DNA of 64,000 bases from NCBI GenBank assembly GCA_019113395.1, contig DXHL01000021.1, positions 124,001 to 188,000 of the forward strand, given 5' to 3'. Positions 55,449 through 64,000 of this stretch are shown here, one piece after another; the stretch's first letter is position 1, and each line of letters starts with the position of its first letter. The notes beneath the pieces were generated by a model. That model was not told where the DNA came from. It made no database searches and saw nothing but the letters and a program-made list of their open reading frames with translations. The stretch is from Candidatus Rikenella faecigallinarum (lineage in GTDB: Bacteria > Bacteroidota > Bacteroidia > Bacteroidales > Rikenellaceae). The translations under genes were made by a program, and so were the position numbers.

Positions 55449-57478
55449 ATGAAACACTTGATTATAGGGGTGCTGTGTCTGTTGAGCGGCACCCTCTGCG
55501 CCCGTGCGCAATTCACCATCGAAGCGGGCCTCCCCGTATGGAAGTTAGCGGGTCGCACGCTGCTCGCTGCACCCGCCGAAGGGTTGTGGTCCATCGCCAC
55601 CGACTGGGAGAACGACTGGCCGACACGATGGGTACACGCCTCTCCCACCACACAACGGCAGTCGGGCGAGTGGACCCTGCTCGGCACCACCCTGCGCCTG
55701 CCCGAGGGCGAAATGGTGCTGCGCGATGCCTACCGCGTCCTGCCGAACGGGCTGACCCAATGCGTGCGCCGTTACCAGTGGAACGGGCCCGACACGCTGC
55801 GACGGGCCACCCTTTCGGTTCGCCTGCGTCTGGAGGGCGACTCCCTGCAACCCTTCCTGCCGGGTATCCTCTACTACGGCAATCCGAACGGTGCGCGGGT
55901 CAATCCCAACATCATCCCCGTCTATCGAGCTCAACAGGGCGATTTTGCCCTCTTCGAAGACCACCGTTACCCCCCCCCCCCTTTGCCCTGCTGGAATCGA
56001 CCGCGGGCCGTTATGCCGCAGCCATCCACACCACGCCCTCGCCCGTGCGCGGCGCCGTTGTGGACGACCAGTGGTGGTCGATGGGGGTCGAAAACCACGG
56101 CTCGGGCTCGGAGCTGCTTCTGTTGTCGGGCCCCATCGGCTACAACGGACAACACTCCGTAGCCAAAGCCCTGCAGTTTTCGCCCATGCCCTACACGGAC
56201 ACCTACCTGAACCTCGAACCGGGACGCATCATCGAAAAGGAGTTTTTCGTCGAACTCTTTCCCATCGACCGCCCGGGGAGCGGTTTCCAAACCCCGCTTT
56301 ACCATTCGCTCCAAATCCATCAGCCATTCGATGCGGGGTGTTTCGCCACGTTCGACGAAATTGTCCGTTCGAAATACAAATTTGCCCAATCTCGGTGGTT
56401 CGAAGGCTCCGCACCCGGGTACAACATGTACGACTCGTCGATGCGTCGTGACCTGGTGATGGGTTGGTGCGGTCAGGCCGATTCGCCGGGCTTCGCGCTG
56501 CAAGTGCTCGAAAAGCGTCTGGGGGACTCCTGCATTGTAGACCACGTACAACGGTCACTCGACTTTCTCACGCGTGCCCCAATGGCTGACGACCACCTCT
56601 TTGCCATCGGTTATCAGGTCGGCGAACAGAGCTGGTACGGTGGCGACCCGGTATCCTGCGGGCAGGCGATGTACAACTTTGCCCGCGCCATCGAACAGGG
56701 GCGCAAAGACCCGCGCTACGACACCCGCAAGTGGGAAGATTTCCTGCGCACGGTCAGCGACCGCATCGCGGACCATCTTTTGGCCAAGGAGTGGAACCCC
56801 CGTTCCACGGCCGAAGCCTTTTTTATCGCTCCGTTGGCCATCGCCTCGGAGCTGTTCGACGCGCCGCGCTACCGACAGGCCGCCGTACGTGCAGCCGAGC
56901 TGTTTGCCTCGCGCCATCTGCCTAACGCCTCCTACTGGGGCGGCACGCTCGATGCCACGTGCGAAGACAAAGAGGGTGCCTGGGCCGCGTTTCAGGGATT
57001 TTTGGAGCTCTACGAACGTACCCGCGAGCCGCGTTACCTGGAGTGGGCCAAACACGCCATGGATGTATGTTTGAGCTATGTGGTGGTTTGGGATATTCCC
57101 CTGCCTGCGGGGCGACTGGCCGACCACCACTTCAAAACGCGCGGATGGACCGTCGTTTCGCCCCAAAACCAACACATCGACGTCTATGGTGTGCTGTTTG
57201 CCCCGGAGGTATACCGTATGGGGCAGTTGCTTGATAACCCCGACCTGAAGCGGTTGGCGGAGGTGATGTTCCGCAGCTGCTTTCAACTGACCGACCCGGA
57301 GGGTTCCCAGGGCGAGCAGCTGCAACAGACCAACTTTGCCCAGCATGGAGACATGTCCGATGTGTACCGCCTGCGGGGCGGATATTCCGAGAGTTGGACG
57401 GTGTTTTGGATTACGGCCCACTTCCTGAATGCAGCGGCCAAGTTTGAGTTGCTGGGCTATCCGGGCACGCCGGCATAG
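55449..57478 (+). pseudogene. Secreted helical-barrel enzyme, frame-broken at a C12 tract (possibly phase-variable)
   Basis: The gene starts at MKHLIIGVLCLLSG with a signal peptide ending near CARAQ and reads normally to LFEDHRYP (residue 175). A run of 12 C at 55970-55981 then shifts the frame, and the original frame stops near 56162. Another frame continues from FALLESTAGRYAAAI to the stop at 57478. With 10 or 13 C the two join into one protein of about 676 residues. The second half has helical segments (WYGGDPVSCGQAMYNFARAI, AEAFFIAPLAIASELF, YWGGTLDATCEDKEG) that suggest an (alpha/alpha)-barrel glycosidase-like fold. No family was recognised. Confidence 0.8.
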
Positions 57479-57511
57479 CCTTCATGCAGTGTTTTTCCCC
57501 TATGCCCAAAG

Positions 57512-57549
57512 CGCGACGGGGCGCATCACCGTGGATGCGCCCCGTCGCG
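57512..57549 (+). terminator. Terminator-like hairpin after the PUL
   Basis: cgcgacggggcgcatc (57512-57527) pairs perfectly with 57534-57549 across a 6-nt loop. There is no clear T-run, but the position after the last PUL gene fits. Confidence 0.6.
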
Positions 57550-57729
57550 TATATCAGTTCCGTGGATTCCCGCGCTACAATCTCCTGCAAGACCACGAGT
57601 CCCCTGTGGGTGTGCAGCATTTTGGCACAGGTCTCAACTTTTTTTGCGTAAGACTTACTGCCCCTCTGTCCATTCGTAAAAATACCGGCATCAGGGAAAA
57701 GGTCTGCATACTAATCAAGACACTGTCAT

Positions 57730-59004
57730 ATGCAACTCATCATCCACCGAGGTACTCACGAAATCGGAGGCAACTGCATCGAGGTACGGAGCAGACAGAC
57801 CAAAATTCTCCTCGATTTTGGTCTGCCGCTCGACTTTGCTACCCGCACCCCTGAAGAACAGGAGCACATCCGCCAGGAGGCCATCGAATGGGCACGAGAT
57901 ACCGATGCCATCTTCATCAGCCACTGCCATGCCGACCATTATGGGTTACTCTCTGCCCTTCCGCATCCCCTCCTAACCTATGCCACGACCGGCACCATCA
58001 CAATGATACGCGCCATCTCCACACTCTCCGGTCAGGCTCATGCCGAATATCTGAAGTATCTCCAACCCCTTCCGCGGCAAAAGGAGAATCGCCCCTTCGA
58101 GCCGCTTTGCATCGGCGATATCCGCATTACGTCGTACACCGTTGACCATTCAGCATACGATGCCTGCGCTTTCCTGATAGAAGCCGAAGGCCGCCGTCTG
58201 CTGTACAGCGGCGACCTCCGGCTGCATGGCGTCAAGAAATCCCTCTATCGCCAGCTGCCCAAACGGGTGGATTGTTTGCTGCTCGAGGGCACCCACCTGG
58301 CGAACGATACAACGTACCCCACAGAAACACAAATTGCCGCCCGTCTAAAGAGACAGTTTCGCGCCGAGGGCGACAAGCTACACTATGTCTGGTGTTCGAA
58401 CCAAAACATCGACCGCATCGTCCAACTGTACAAAGCCGCACGCGCCAGTTCCCGCAAACTGATTGTGGACACCTACACCGCCTTTATCCTGGAGAAGATA
58501 CACGACCTGAACCCAGCCATTCCCTCGCCCCTTTCCCCCTTCCATGGGGACGACGTATTTCGCTATTTCCGTCTGAACAAGTTCATCCGCCGGCTTGAAG
58601 AGTCCGGAGAATTGAAAATGATTGAACGTCTTCAAGAGCTTCCCACCGTTGAGCCTGCCGACATAGGCCGTCATCCGGAACGATATGTATGGATGATACG
58701 ACCCTCGATGTTGCCCTATATGCAGAAATTCATCCGTATTCCCTGTGTGGTAGTCACTTCGACCTGGGAAGGATATGAACAGGAGCACCCCGAATGGATA
58801 TCCTGGATAGCGGAACACGGTTTTCCCAATCCGCATATCCACACCAGCGGCCATGCCGATACAGGATCTCTAAAACGGATTATCCGTCACGTAAAGCCTG
58901 CCCAGGTGATACCGATTCACACCTCATGTCCGGAAAGCATAAGCACACTATGCCCCCACACAAAGGTACGCCTGCCGCTTGACAACGAACCGATTGAATG
59001 GTAG
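57730..59004 (+). CDS. MBL-fold metallo-hydrolase, RNase J-like (beta-CASP)
   Basis: This 424-residue cytoplasmic protein has the metal-binding HCHADH (near residue 64), the later histidine in VDHSAYD, the aspartate in YSGDLRLHG, and the beta-CASP motifs TSGHAD and VIPIHTS. The layout is that of RNase J-like or mRNA 3'-processing relatives, but it is shorter than RNase J (about 550) and lacks its C-terminal dimer domain. It may cut RNA or DNA. It is separate from the PUL by a hairpin and is followed by a 420-bp gap. Confidence 0.8.
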   Translation: MQLIIHRGTHEIGGNCIEVRSRQTKILLDFGLPLDFATRTPEEQEHIRQEAIEWARDTDAIFISHCHADHYGLLSALPHPLLTYATTGTITMIRAISTLSGQAHAEYLKYLQPLPRQKENRPFEPLCIGDIRITSYTVDHSAYDACAFLIEAEGRRLLYSGDLRLHGVKKSLYRQLPKRVDCLLLEGTHLANDTTYPTETQIAARLKRQFRAEGDKLHYVWCSNQNIDRIVQLYKAARASSRKLIVDTYTAFILEKIHDLNPAIPSPLSPFHGDDVFRYFRLNKFIRRLEESGELKMIERLQELPTVEPADIGRHPERYVWMIRPSMLPYMQKFIRIPCVVVTSTWEGYEQEHPEWISWIAEHGFPNPHIHTSGHADTGSLKRIIRHVKPAQVIPIHTSCPESISTLCPHTKVRLPLDNEPIEW

Positions 59005-59356
59005 GGCAATCGTTCCCGCAACAAGGGCCATGGTTCAGTTCGGACCGCTCCGCAGGGAGCGACAACGACAGGAAGAGCTGTGCACGCCGAGTTGCCTTGC
59101 CGCATCAGTAGTGCTTTTCTGGCGGTATCAAGAACACCTCCTGGCCGGGTTTCCAATTTTTCAGAGTCAGTACTCCAATACGTAGCCACTCGGTCATCTG
59201 TACCGTATGCGGGAGTCTGTAACTCCACATCCACGAAAGCCGTTTCAGCGCTCTTGCCACACCGCAGATGCCTATCCGCAACATCGCGCTGTTCTCTACA
59301 ACAATACTGGATGAAATAATTTACCGTTTGAAATCCATGTAAAAACATCACCAAAA
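59005..59356. other. Intergenic stretch without a convincing gene
   Basis: No gene with a recognisable family, start or composition is seen. A minus-strand frame (145 codons) overlaps the end of the MBL gene and looks accidental. Confidence 0.5.
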
Positions 59357-59387
59357 TTGGAAATCTGAACCTGCTTGTTTAATTTTG
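59357..59387 (+). promoter_or_regulatory. Promoter of the PD-(D/E)xK orphan gene
   Basis: TTG (59357-59359), a 20-bp spacer and TAATTTTG (59380-59387), 38 bp before the ATG. Confidence 0.6.
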
Positions 59388-59424
59388 GTTATTAACCTTC
59401 TCACTATCTACTATTTATCTTATC

Positions 59425-60312
59425 ATGCAGTCCTCAGAATCTTCAACCGAATCCTTCCAATTTGTTTCAGCATTAACTGCCGACGCACCTTTATTCAAAC
59501 TGTTGCAAAAGAATCCACCCTCATGGTGGAATACTCTTTTGGCCCATAAAGAGCTCTATGTGGAAATCCGAAAAGACAATTACATAAACGTATACTACCA
59601 AGGAGGTTCCATTGCCCGCATTATAGCCCGGAAAGAGAGTATTCGAGCCACAGCACACCCTCGTTACATGGGGCACCATGACATCACCAATCGGCAGTTT
59701 TACAGCAATACGGGCACTCCTATTTATACGGACTGTTCTGAGTTCATGGCGAATCATCTCGATGAGATGTTAAAGAATGTCGAACGAGCCTATTCCAATA
59801 AAAATAACCGAGGGGAGACGAACCCAGAAAAAATGTCTGAGAAAAAGATTCAGGGTAACCTAATCATTCATGACCGCAAGGAGTATCTCGATTCCGAGTT
59901 GGAATACCCGATATCCCGGGCGTACGGGGCAAATCGTTTCATCCGGATTGATTTGATTCGAGTGAGAGACAATCGGCTGCAATTTGTCGAGTTGAAACGT
60001 ATTCAGGACAATCGACTGCTGAATCAGGACGAATCCGCTCCGGAAATCATCACCCAGATGAAGAGTTACTCCGACTTCATACAAGAAAATGCGGACCGGC
60101 TACTGTCCTATTACAAGACCCTGTACAAGATTAAACGCGACCTGGGCCTCCCCACTCCCGTTATAGACGAGGAATCTCTGACTTTGGATACAAGCCCCGT
60201 GCTTATGATTAAAAATCTCTACACCAAGGAGACCCCACAACGCCGTGCTCGTCTGTCAAGAATCATATCACACCTCCAACAAAACGCAATCACTTACGAA
60301 CTATGCGATTAG
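59425..60312 (+). CDS. Unknown protein with PD-(D/E)xK-like motif
   Basis: This 295-residue soluble protein is somewhat AT-richer than its neighbours. The segment IRIDLIRVRDNRLQFVELKR has D176 and E189-x-K191, the D-x12-ExK pattern of restriction-like nucleases. The N-terminal half has no recognised domain. There is no partner methyltransferase or helicase nearby, so restriction in the classic sense is unlikely. It could be a solitary nuclease or a decayed defence gene. A small hairpin agtcctcc-tt-ggaggact overlaps its stop codon. Confidence 0.65.
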   Translation: MQSSESSTESFQFVSALTADAPLFKLLQKNPPSWWNTLLAHKELYVEIRKDNYINVYYQGGSIARIIARKESIRATAHPRYMGHHDITNRQFYSNTGTPIYTDCSEFMANHLDEMLKNVERAYSNKNNRGETNPEKMSEKKIQGNLIIHDRKEYLDSELEYPISRAYGANRFIRIDLIRVRDNRLQFVELKRIQDNRLLNQDESAPEIITQMKSYSDFIQENADRLLSYYKTLYKIKRDLGLPTPVIDEESLTLDTSPVLMIKNLYTKETPQRRARLSRIISHLQQNAITYELCD

Positions 60313-60520
60313 TCCTCCTTGGAGGACTTGATAAAACAGTAGCAGTCGGATTGAGACACAGGTTCAAATGCTTCACCCCGTATGCAGTGGTGCTGAGGGG
60401 AGATTGTGCGAACCTTTTTTCGGTCCAGACTCCTATTTAGTCCGCTATTGACCTTTTTATTTCTCCTGCAGCGGCTTGTGTTTTGAGGAAGATACCCCCC
60501 ACAGAGTTCACGCCAAATAT
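60313..60520. other. Gap between the orphan gene and the tRNA-Gly terminator
   Basis: Apart from the hairpin at 60311-60328 I see nothing functional in these 208 bp. Confidence 0.4.
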
Positions 60521-60553
60521 AACAAAAGACGGTGCCAATTAAGCACCGTCTTT
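60521..60553 (-). terminator. Terminator of tRNA-Gly
   Basis: Minus strand: aagacggtgc - ttaatt-type loop - gcaccgtctttt, directly after the encoded CCA end of the tRNA. Confidence 0.75.
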
Positions 60554-60628
60554 GGAGCGGAAAACGAGACTCGAACTCGCGACCCCAACCTTGGCAAGGT
60601 TGTGCTCTACCAACTGAGCTATTTCCGC
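60553..60628 (-). tRNA. tRNA-Gly (anticodon GCC)
   Basis: A 76-nt cloverleaf with encoded CCA: acceptor GCGGAAA / TTTCCGC, D-arm GCTCAGTTGGTAGAGC, anticodon arm AACCTTGCCAAGGTT (GCC), T-arm with GAGTTCGAGTCTC. Confidence 0.95.
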
Positions 60629-60673
60629 AGGATGTTGTCCACATCAGGAACCGCGTTCCCTTTGTTTGCGTTG

Positions 60674-60705
60674 CAAAGATAGAGCGAATTTTTCATTCCA
60701 CCAAA
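60674..60705 (-). promoter_or_regulatory. Canonical promoter of tRNA-Gly
   Basis: Minus strand TTTG (60705-60702), a 20-bp spacer and TATCTTTG (60681-60674). Confidence 0.75.
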
Positions 60706-60871
60706 CACAATCTGCATTTTTTGAACATTTATTTGTAAGAAAGCCCTGTTCAACTGCGCTAAATCATTTAGAACCAAACAAAAAAGCGGAGACTTTTTTT
60801 CACGCAAAGAGCCTCCGCTTCAAGATATAAATGTAATTACCCCTTCCCCGGTCTACCTCCAAACCACGCCC

Positions 60872-61954
60872 CTATCGTCCGACGCGAATCATCTCTACGG
60901 GCTGCTCCTGCACGGCGTCCATCGGCTCGGCCGTGTACTTCACTCGAGTGAAATCAATGGCAGCCACATCGATACAACGTATCGTATTGTTGTAAGCCGT
61001 TTTATAGTACACCTTTTTGTGGGTCAGGTCGATAGCCGATGTCCACTGTGTCGCGCTCGGAATATCGGGGCACTGACCTTCAGGATGGTCGATGCCAATC
61101 GGGACATCAAAATTGTTGAGCAGATGGAAACATTCCGTGACTGTTTCGAATGCAGTTTCGCGTTGGGGGGCCGTTGCGCGGAAGAAGGCAGCACGCACGA
61201 AACGCGACGGCGGCGTATCGTCCCCCGGCAGCCCGAGAAATCCCGAATTGCTACCTGTCGGAACCAGGGTAATGCCGCTTAATGGACGCGAAGGAGCGTT
61301 CCCCGGCTGCAAATTGACATAGTTGTTCAGGTTGGTGAGGTGCCACTGGAAGCCCGGCGCATTGGTCAGCACCCCGACCTCATTTTCATAAAACGAGGCC
61401 TCTCCATTCACGATTTCCAGCACCACCTGCCTCCCCGACGGATCACCAATACGCCAGTGGACCACTGACGACGGATAGAGACCTACAACACGCACCGATG
61501 AAAGTGCTGCTTTCACTTCGTCAATCGTCGAGAACTGGGAGAGCATCCAGCCGGCCAGTTGCAGGTCCACGACCGTGCTGTCGTTGGCCGACGGCTCGTA
61601 GGATTGGTAACTGCCGTACTGCGGAAAGAAGAAGAGCCCTGCCGAGAGTCCCGCCTCGTTGATACCTTCTGCGATAAACTCTTTTTGGACTACGGCCAAC
61701 CCCACCACACCATATTTGGCCGTGTATTGCAGCCCGTTTTGACCCGTTGGGGTCATTGAGCGGAGCGCCTGCCCGCGCGGGATAATTACATATTGGCTCA
61801 CCAGGGGGCCTTCGGACCATTCGATGGTTCGGGATTGGATGTAGCTCCCGTCTTTGGCCGTCAGGGCGATACCGGTGCAGGCCGCAGCAGGTACGAGGGA
61901 TGATGTCAGAAGTGCGGCACCTGCGATGAGAGAGAGAAGAGTTTGCTTTTTCAT
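60872..61954 (-). CDS. Exported choloylglycine hydrolase / penicillin V acylase-family amidase
   Basis: The start is placed at MKKQTLLSLIAG (ATG at 61954, 360 residues); an in-frame ATG at 61963 adds three residues. The signal peptide would be cut after VPAAA to expose C26 as the N-terminal nucleophile in CTGIALTAKDG, as the Ntn-hydrolase mechanism needs. SRTIEW, the aspartate/asparagine pair in INEAGLSAGLFF and LTNAPGFQWHLTNL are family motifs. Bile salt hydrolases and penicillin V or N-acyl-homoserine lactone acylases share this fold, so the amide cleaved cannot be told. The position in the envelope suits luminal bile salts or N-acyl lipids. Confidence 0.88.
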   Translation of the reverse strand: MKKQTLLSLIAGAALLTSSLVPAAACTGIALTAKDGSYIQSRTIEWSEGPLVSQYVIIPRGQALRSMTPTGQNGLQYTAKYGVVGLAVVQKEFIAEGINEAGLSAGLFFFPQYGSYQSYEPSANDSTVVDLQLAGWMLSQFSTIDEVKAALSSVRVVGLYPSSVVHWRIGDPSGRQVVLEIVNGEASFYENEVGVLTNAPGFQWHLTNLNNYVNLQPGNAPSRPLSGITLVPTGSNSGFLGLPGDDTPPSRFVRAAFFRATAPQRETAFETVTECFHLLNNFDVPIGIDHPEGQCPDIPSATQWTSAIDLTHKKVYYKTAYNNTIRCIDVAAIDFTRVKYTAEPMDAVQEQPVEMIRVGR

Positions 61955-62046
61955 AGGATACATATTTACCCCAATGAAGGTAGCAAATATCGTGCAATAG
62001 CCCTGCACTGCGCACAAAAAAGTCATTGACAGCTGCCCCCTCAAAC

Positions 62047-62079
62047 AAAAAAAGGAGGCAGACGTTCAGTCTGCCTCCC
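62047..62079 (-). terminator. Terminator of tRNA-Thr
   Basis: Minus strand ggaggcagac - tgaac - gtctgcctcc followed by seven T, just after the tRNA. Confidence 0.8.
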
Positions 62080-62088
62080 AATCGAGAG

Positions 62089-62160
<72 letters not shown>

Positions 62161-62195
62161 AACGGTAACGATGTCAATCATCCGATTAACGAGTG

Positions 62196-62226
62196 CAAAG
62201 GTAGACAAAAAATCAGAACTCGCAAA
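62196..62226 (-). promoter_or_regulatory. Canonical promoter of tRNA-Thr
   Basis: Minus strand TTTG (62226-62223), a 19-bp spacer and TACCTTTG (62203-62196). Confidence 0.75.
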
Positions 62227-62305
62227 CCTGCACCTCGATTTTTCTGCATTTTTTAGTTTTTCCCGTTTTTAACCTCCTCAACCGTATGCGAAAAACGCAG
62301 CACAC

Positions 62306-63556
62306 TTAAGAGAGTGCCTGCTGAATATCCGAGAGCAGGTCACCCGCATCTTCCAACCCGATGGAGAGGCGGATGGTGGTCGGTCGGATGTCCATATCGC
62401 GCCGCACCGCCTCGGGGAAGGGTCCGTAAATGGTACTCCAGGGGTGGATAGCCAGCGACTTGTTATCGAAGAGGTTGGTAGCCCGGTGAATCAGCTTCAG
62501 CCGGTTCAGGAAGGCGAAGCAGGCCTCTTGGGAGGCGAGTTCAAGGGTCAGCATGGCACCGGGCGCCTCGCCGAACTGTCGGCGGGCAACCGCGTGAAAC
62601 GGGTGTGACGGGAGCCCCGGATAGTGCACCGCTTCAATCTGCGGCAGTTGTTCCAGCGCACGCGCCAACGCAAGGGTGGTCTGTGACATCCGCGCATAGC
62701 GCACTTCGAGGGTTTCGAGCCCCAACGACTGCTGATAGGCGACCTGCGGGGTCATGTAAGCCCCCAGGTTGCGGTGGATTTCGCGCCGCAGTTTGGCCGT
62801 AAAGGCCGCCTGCGGCGGCACGCCATACTGTTCGGCCGCACGAGCCAGTTTGGGACGCCGACTCCAGTCAAAGGTTCCGTAATCGACGAGCAGTCCTCCG
62901 AGCCCCGTAGCCCCGCCCGAGAGGTATTTGGTGCTGGAGACAATTTCGAGGTCGATACCCCACTCCGCAGCACGAAAGGCCGAGAAGGGAATTACGGTGG
63001 TATCGGCCACCAGCGGCACCCCCTGCTGACGGCAAACCGCCGACAACGCCTTCAGGTCGGCCACCTCCAGCTGCGGATTGGTCACCACCTCAAGGAAGAG
63101 CGCGCAGCTGTTGTCGTCCATCGCCGCGGCCACACACTCGGGGCGGGTCACATCGACCCACCGCACTTCGACCCCGAAATCGGCCAGTGTCGAAGCCAGC
63201 AGCGAATAGGTATTTCCGAATAGGTGGGGCGAAGCGACGATATTATCTCCGGCCCGTGCCACGGTCATCAGGAGGTTGGCAATGGCTGCCATGCCGGAGT
63301 TGAAGGCCGTTACGCTAAAGGCCCCCGTCGCCGCCCGCACGCGCGTTTCGAAGTGTTCGACCGTCGGGTTGGTGATACGCGAATAGGCGTGGTCGGCCGA
63401 ACGTCCCGTAAAGGCGGGTTCCATGGCCTCGGCCGTTGCAAATTCATAGGCAGCCGTTTGGTAGACCGGCATATTGAGTGCCCCGTGGGGGTCGGGTTTT
63501 GCGGTCGGCACCGCGAGCACGGAAGCCGTAAAACCCCGTTTCGGATTGTCGTTCAT
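62306..63556 (-). CDS. Cys/Met-metabolism PLP enzyme (O-acetylhomoserine sulfhydrylase / cystathionine gamma-synthase type)
   Basis: The start is at MNDNPKRGFTASVLA (ATG at 63556, 416 residues). The longer frame adds a hydrophobic stretch that overlaps the promoter. Family motifs are YSRITNPTVEHFE, FNSGMAAIANLL, and the PLP lysine in VSSTKYLSGG (with GATGLGGLLVD). The C-terminal RLSIGLEDAGDLLSDIQQAL is also typical. It builds or cleaves sulfur amino acids; sulfhydrylase, gamma-synthase and gamma-lyase cannot be separated from sequence alone. Confidence 0.88.
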   Translation of the reverse strand: MNDNPKRGFTASVLAVPTAKPDPHGALNMPVYQTAAYEFATAEAMEPAFTGRSADHAYSRITNPTVEHFETRVRAATGAFSVTAFNSGMAAIANLLMTVARAGDNIVASPHLFGNTYSLLASTLADFGVEVRWVDVTRPECVAAAMDDNSCALFLEVVTNPQLEVADLKALSAVCRQQGVPLVADTTVIPFSAFRAAEWGIDLEIVSSTKYLSGGATGLGGLLVDYGTFDWSRRPKLARAAEQYGVPPQAAFTAKLRREIHRNLGAYMTPQVAYQQSLGLETLEVRYARMSQTTLALARALEQLPQIEAVHYPGLPSHPFHAVARRQFGEAPGAMLTLELASQEACFAFLNRLKLIHRATNLFDNKSLAIHPWSTIYGPFPEAVRRDMDIRPTTIRLSIGLEDAGDLLSDIQQALS

Positions 63557-63582
63557 CGGTTGTAACAGGAAAATAAGGAGAG

Positions 63583-63590
63583 CAAAGATA
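63583..63590 (-). promoter_or_regulatory. -7 element for the Cys/Met enzyme
   Basis: Minus strand TATCTTTG, 26 bp before the chosen start codon. A TTG lies 22 bp further upstream (63615-63613). Confidence 0.6.
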
Positions 63591-63724
63591 ATACGCCAAC
63601 CGGAACAGGCCACAAGAGGCGGCACGTTTTAGCACATAAATGTCCTCCGCGGGCAAAAAGCAAGCCCTTCCACATCCCCCAAAAAAGGAGATGGAGAAGG
63701 GTTCCCGGGTTCTTGACACCCCAA

Positions 63725-64000
63725 TCAGGCTTCCGGTTCCGCCTTCGACTGCGGCGGCAACGCGGCCTCCTCGGCCAACGTCTCGTCTCCCGCCTCATCG
63801 TCCAGCGGAGTCAATGCCGCCGGCATCTTCTTGGCTGCCTTCACACCCAGTTTCCGCAACGACTCGGCGCGACGCACCAGATTGCCGTTTCCTTCGCGCA
63901 ACTGCCCGAGGGCGGTTCGATAGGCCTTATCGGTACGCCCCAGCGCATCGCCAATGGCCAAAAAGTTTTCGGCAAACCCCACAAACTTGTCGTAGAGCAA
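63725..64000 (-). CDS. rmuC: DNA recombination protein RmuC (C-terminal part, runs off the right edge)
   Basis: Only the last 91 residues are in the window. LYDKFVGFAENFLAIGDAL and GNGNLVRRAESLRKLGVKAAKKMP match the C-terminus of RmuC, followed by a variable acidic tail. The protein has a coiled-coil N-terminus and a nuclease-like core outside this window, and limits inversions at short repeats. The frame stays open at the edge, so the true start lies beyond it. Confidence 0.85.
   Translation of the reverse strand: MLYDKFVGFAENFLAIGDALGRTDKAYRTALGQLREGNGNLVRRAESLRKLGVKAAKKMPAALTPLDDEAGDETLAEEAALPPQSKAEPEA

Noticed and set aside
58917..59354. Minus-strand frame of 145 codons after the MBL gene
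   Set aside because: It overlaps the MBL 3' end, has no recognised family, and no promoter or convincing start.

Overview
The window looks like a chromosomal segment of a gut Bacteroidales bacterium, most likely Alistipes or another member of the Rikenellaceae. The signs are GC-rich coding sequence, the MurF-Alr fusion typical of Bacteroidetes, many promoters of the Bacteroidetes type (-33 TTTG, about 20 bp, -7 TAnnTTTG), fimbrillin-type lipoproteins, a hybrid two-component regulator and many secreted glycan- and host-directed hydrolases. The genus is inferred from style, not from a marker gene.

Layout. 1-8330: end of a sugar-kinase-like gene, murF-alr, a HAD phosphatase, mtaB with a sodium:solute symporter, and hydG. 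8330-9530: palindromic repeats and a 5'-truncated FISUMP surface-protein remnant. 9610-24480: housekeeping genes (tilS, exbBD, argS, ffh, folD, ispE, acyl-CoA carboxylase subunits, tRNA-Arg, an S24 regulator) and a secreted sialidase. An AT-rich type II restriction-modification pair (15348-16872) sits between argS and ffh, and a 232-bp MITE-like palindromic element sits between ffh and folD. 24521-36520: bioA, a clostripain-like lipoprotein, a sulfatase, a RelA/SpoT homologue with a degenerate hydrolase site, about 880 bp of repeat-rich non-coding DNA, nifJ (PFOR) and cdaA. 36726-43000: surface lipoproteins, including a fimbrillin fused to an IdeS/Mac-type peptidase and split by a one-base frame break, then a small exported redox cluster. 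43163-57478: a polysaccharide-utilisation-like locus with an HTCS regulator, mutarotase, GH127-like, GH2, DUF2961/GH172-like, a five-bladed propeller glycosidase and a final enzyme broken at a run of 12 C. No SusC/SusD pair is seen. 57730-64000: an RNase J-like metallo-hydrolase, an orphan PD-(D/E)xK protein, tRNA-Gly, a choloylglycine-hydrolase family protein, tRNA-Thr, a Cys/Met-metabolism PLP enzyme and the end of rmuC.

The most interesting points are: (i) the C12 tract that could switch the last PUL enzyme on and off; (ii) the fimbrillin-IdeS fusion split at an A4 slip site; (iii) tandem 19-bp repeats 21 bp apart between the HTCS gene and its likely target operon; (iv) the small R-M cassette between two housekeeping genes; (v) the RelA homologue that has lost its hydrolase residues; and (vi) two families of palindromic repeats. 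No wholly new system is demonstrated; the nearest candidates are the phase-variable enzyme and the fimbrillin-peptidase.
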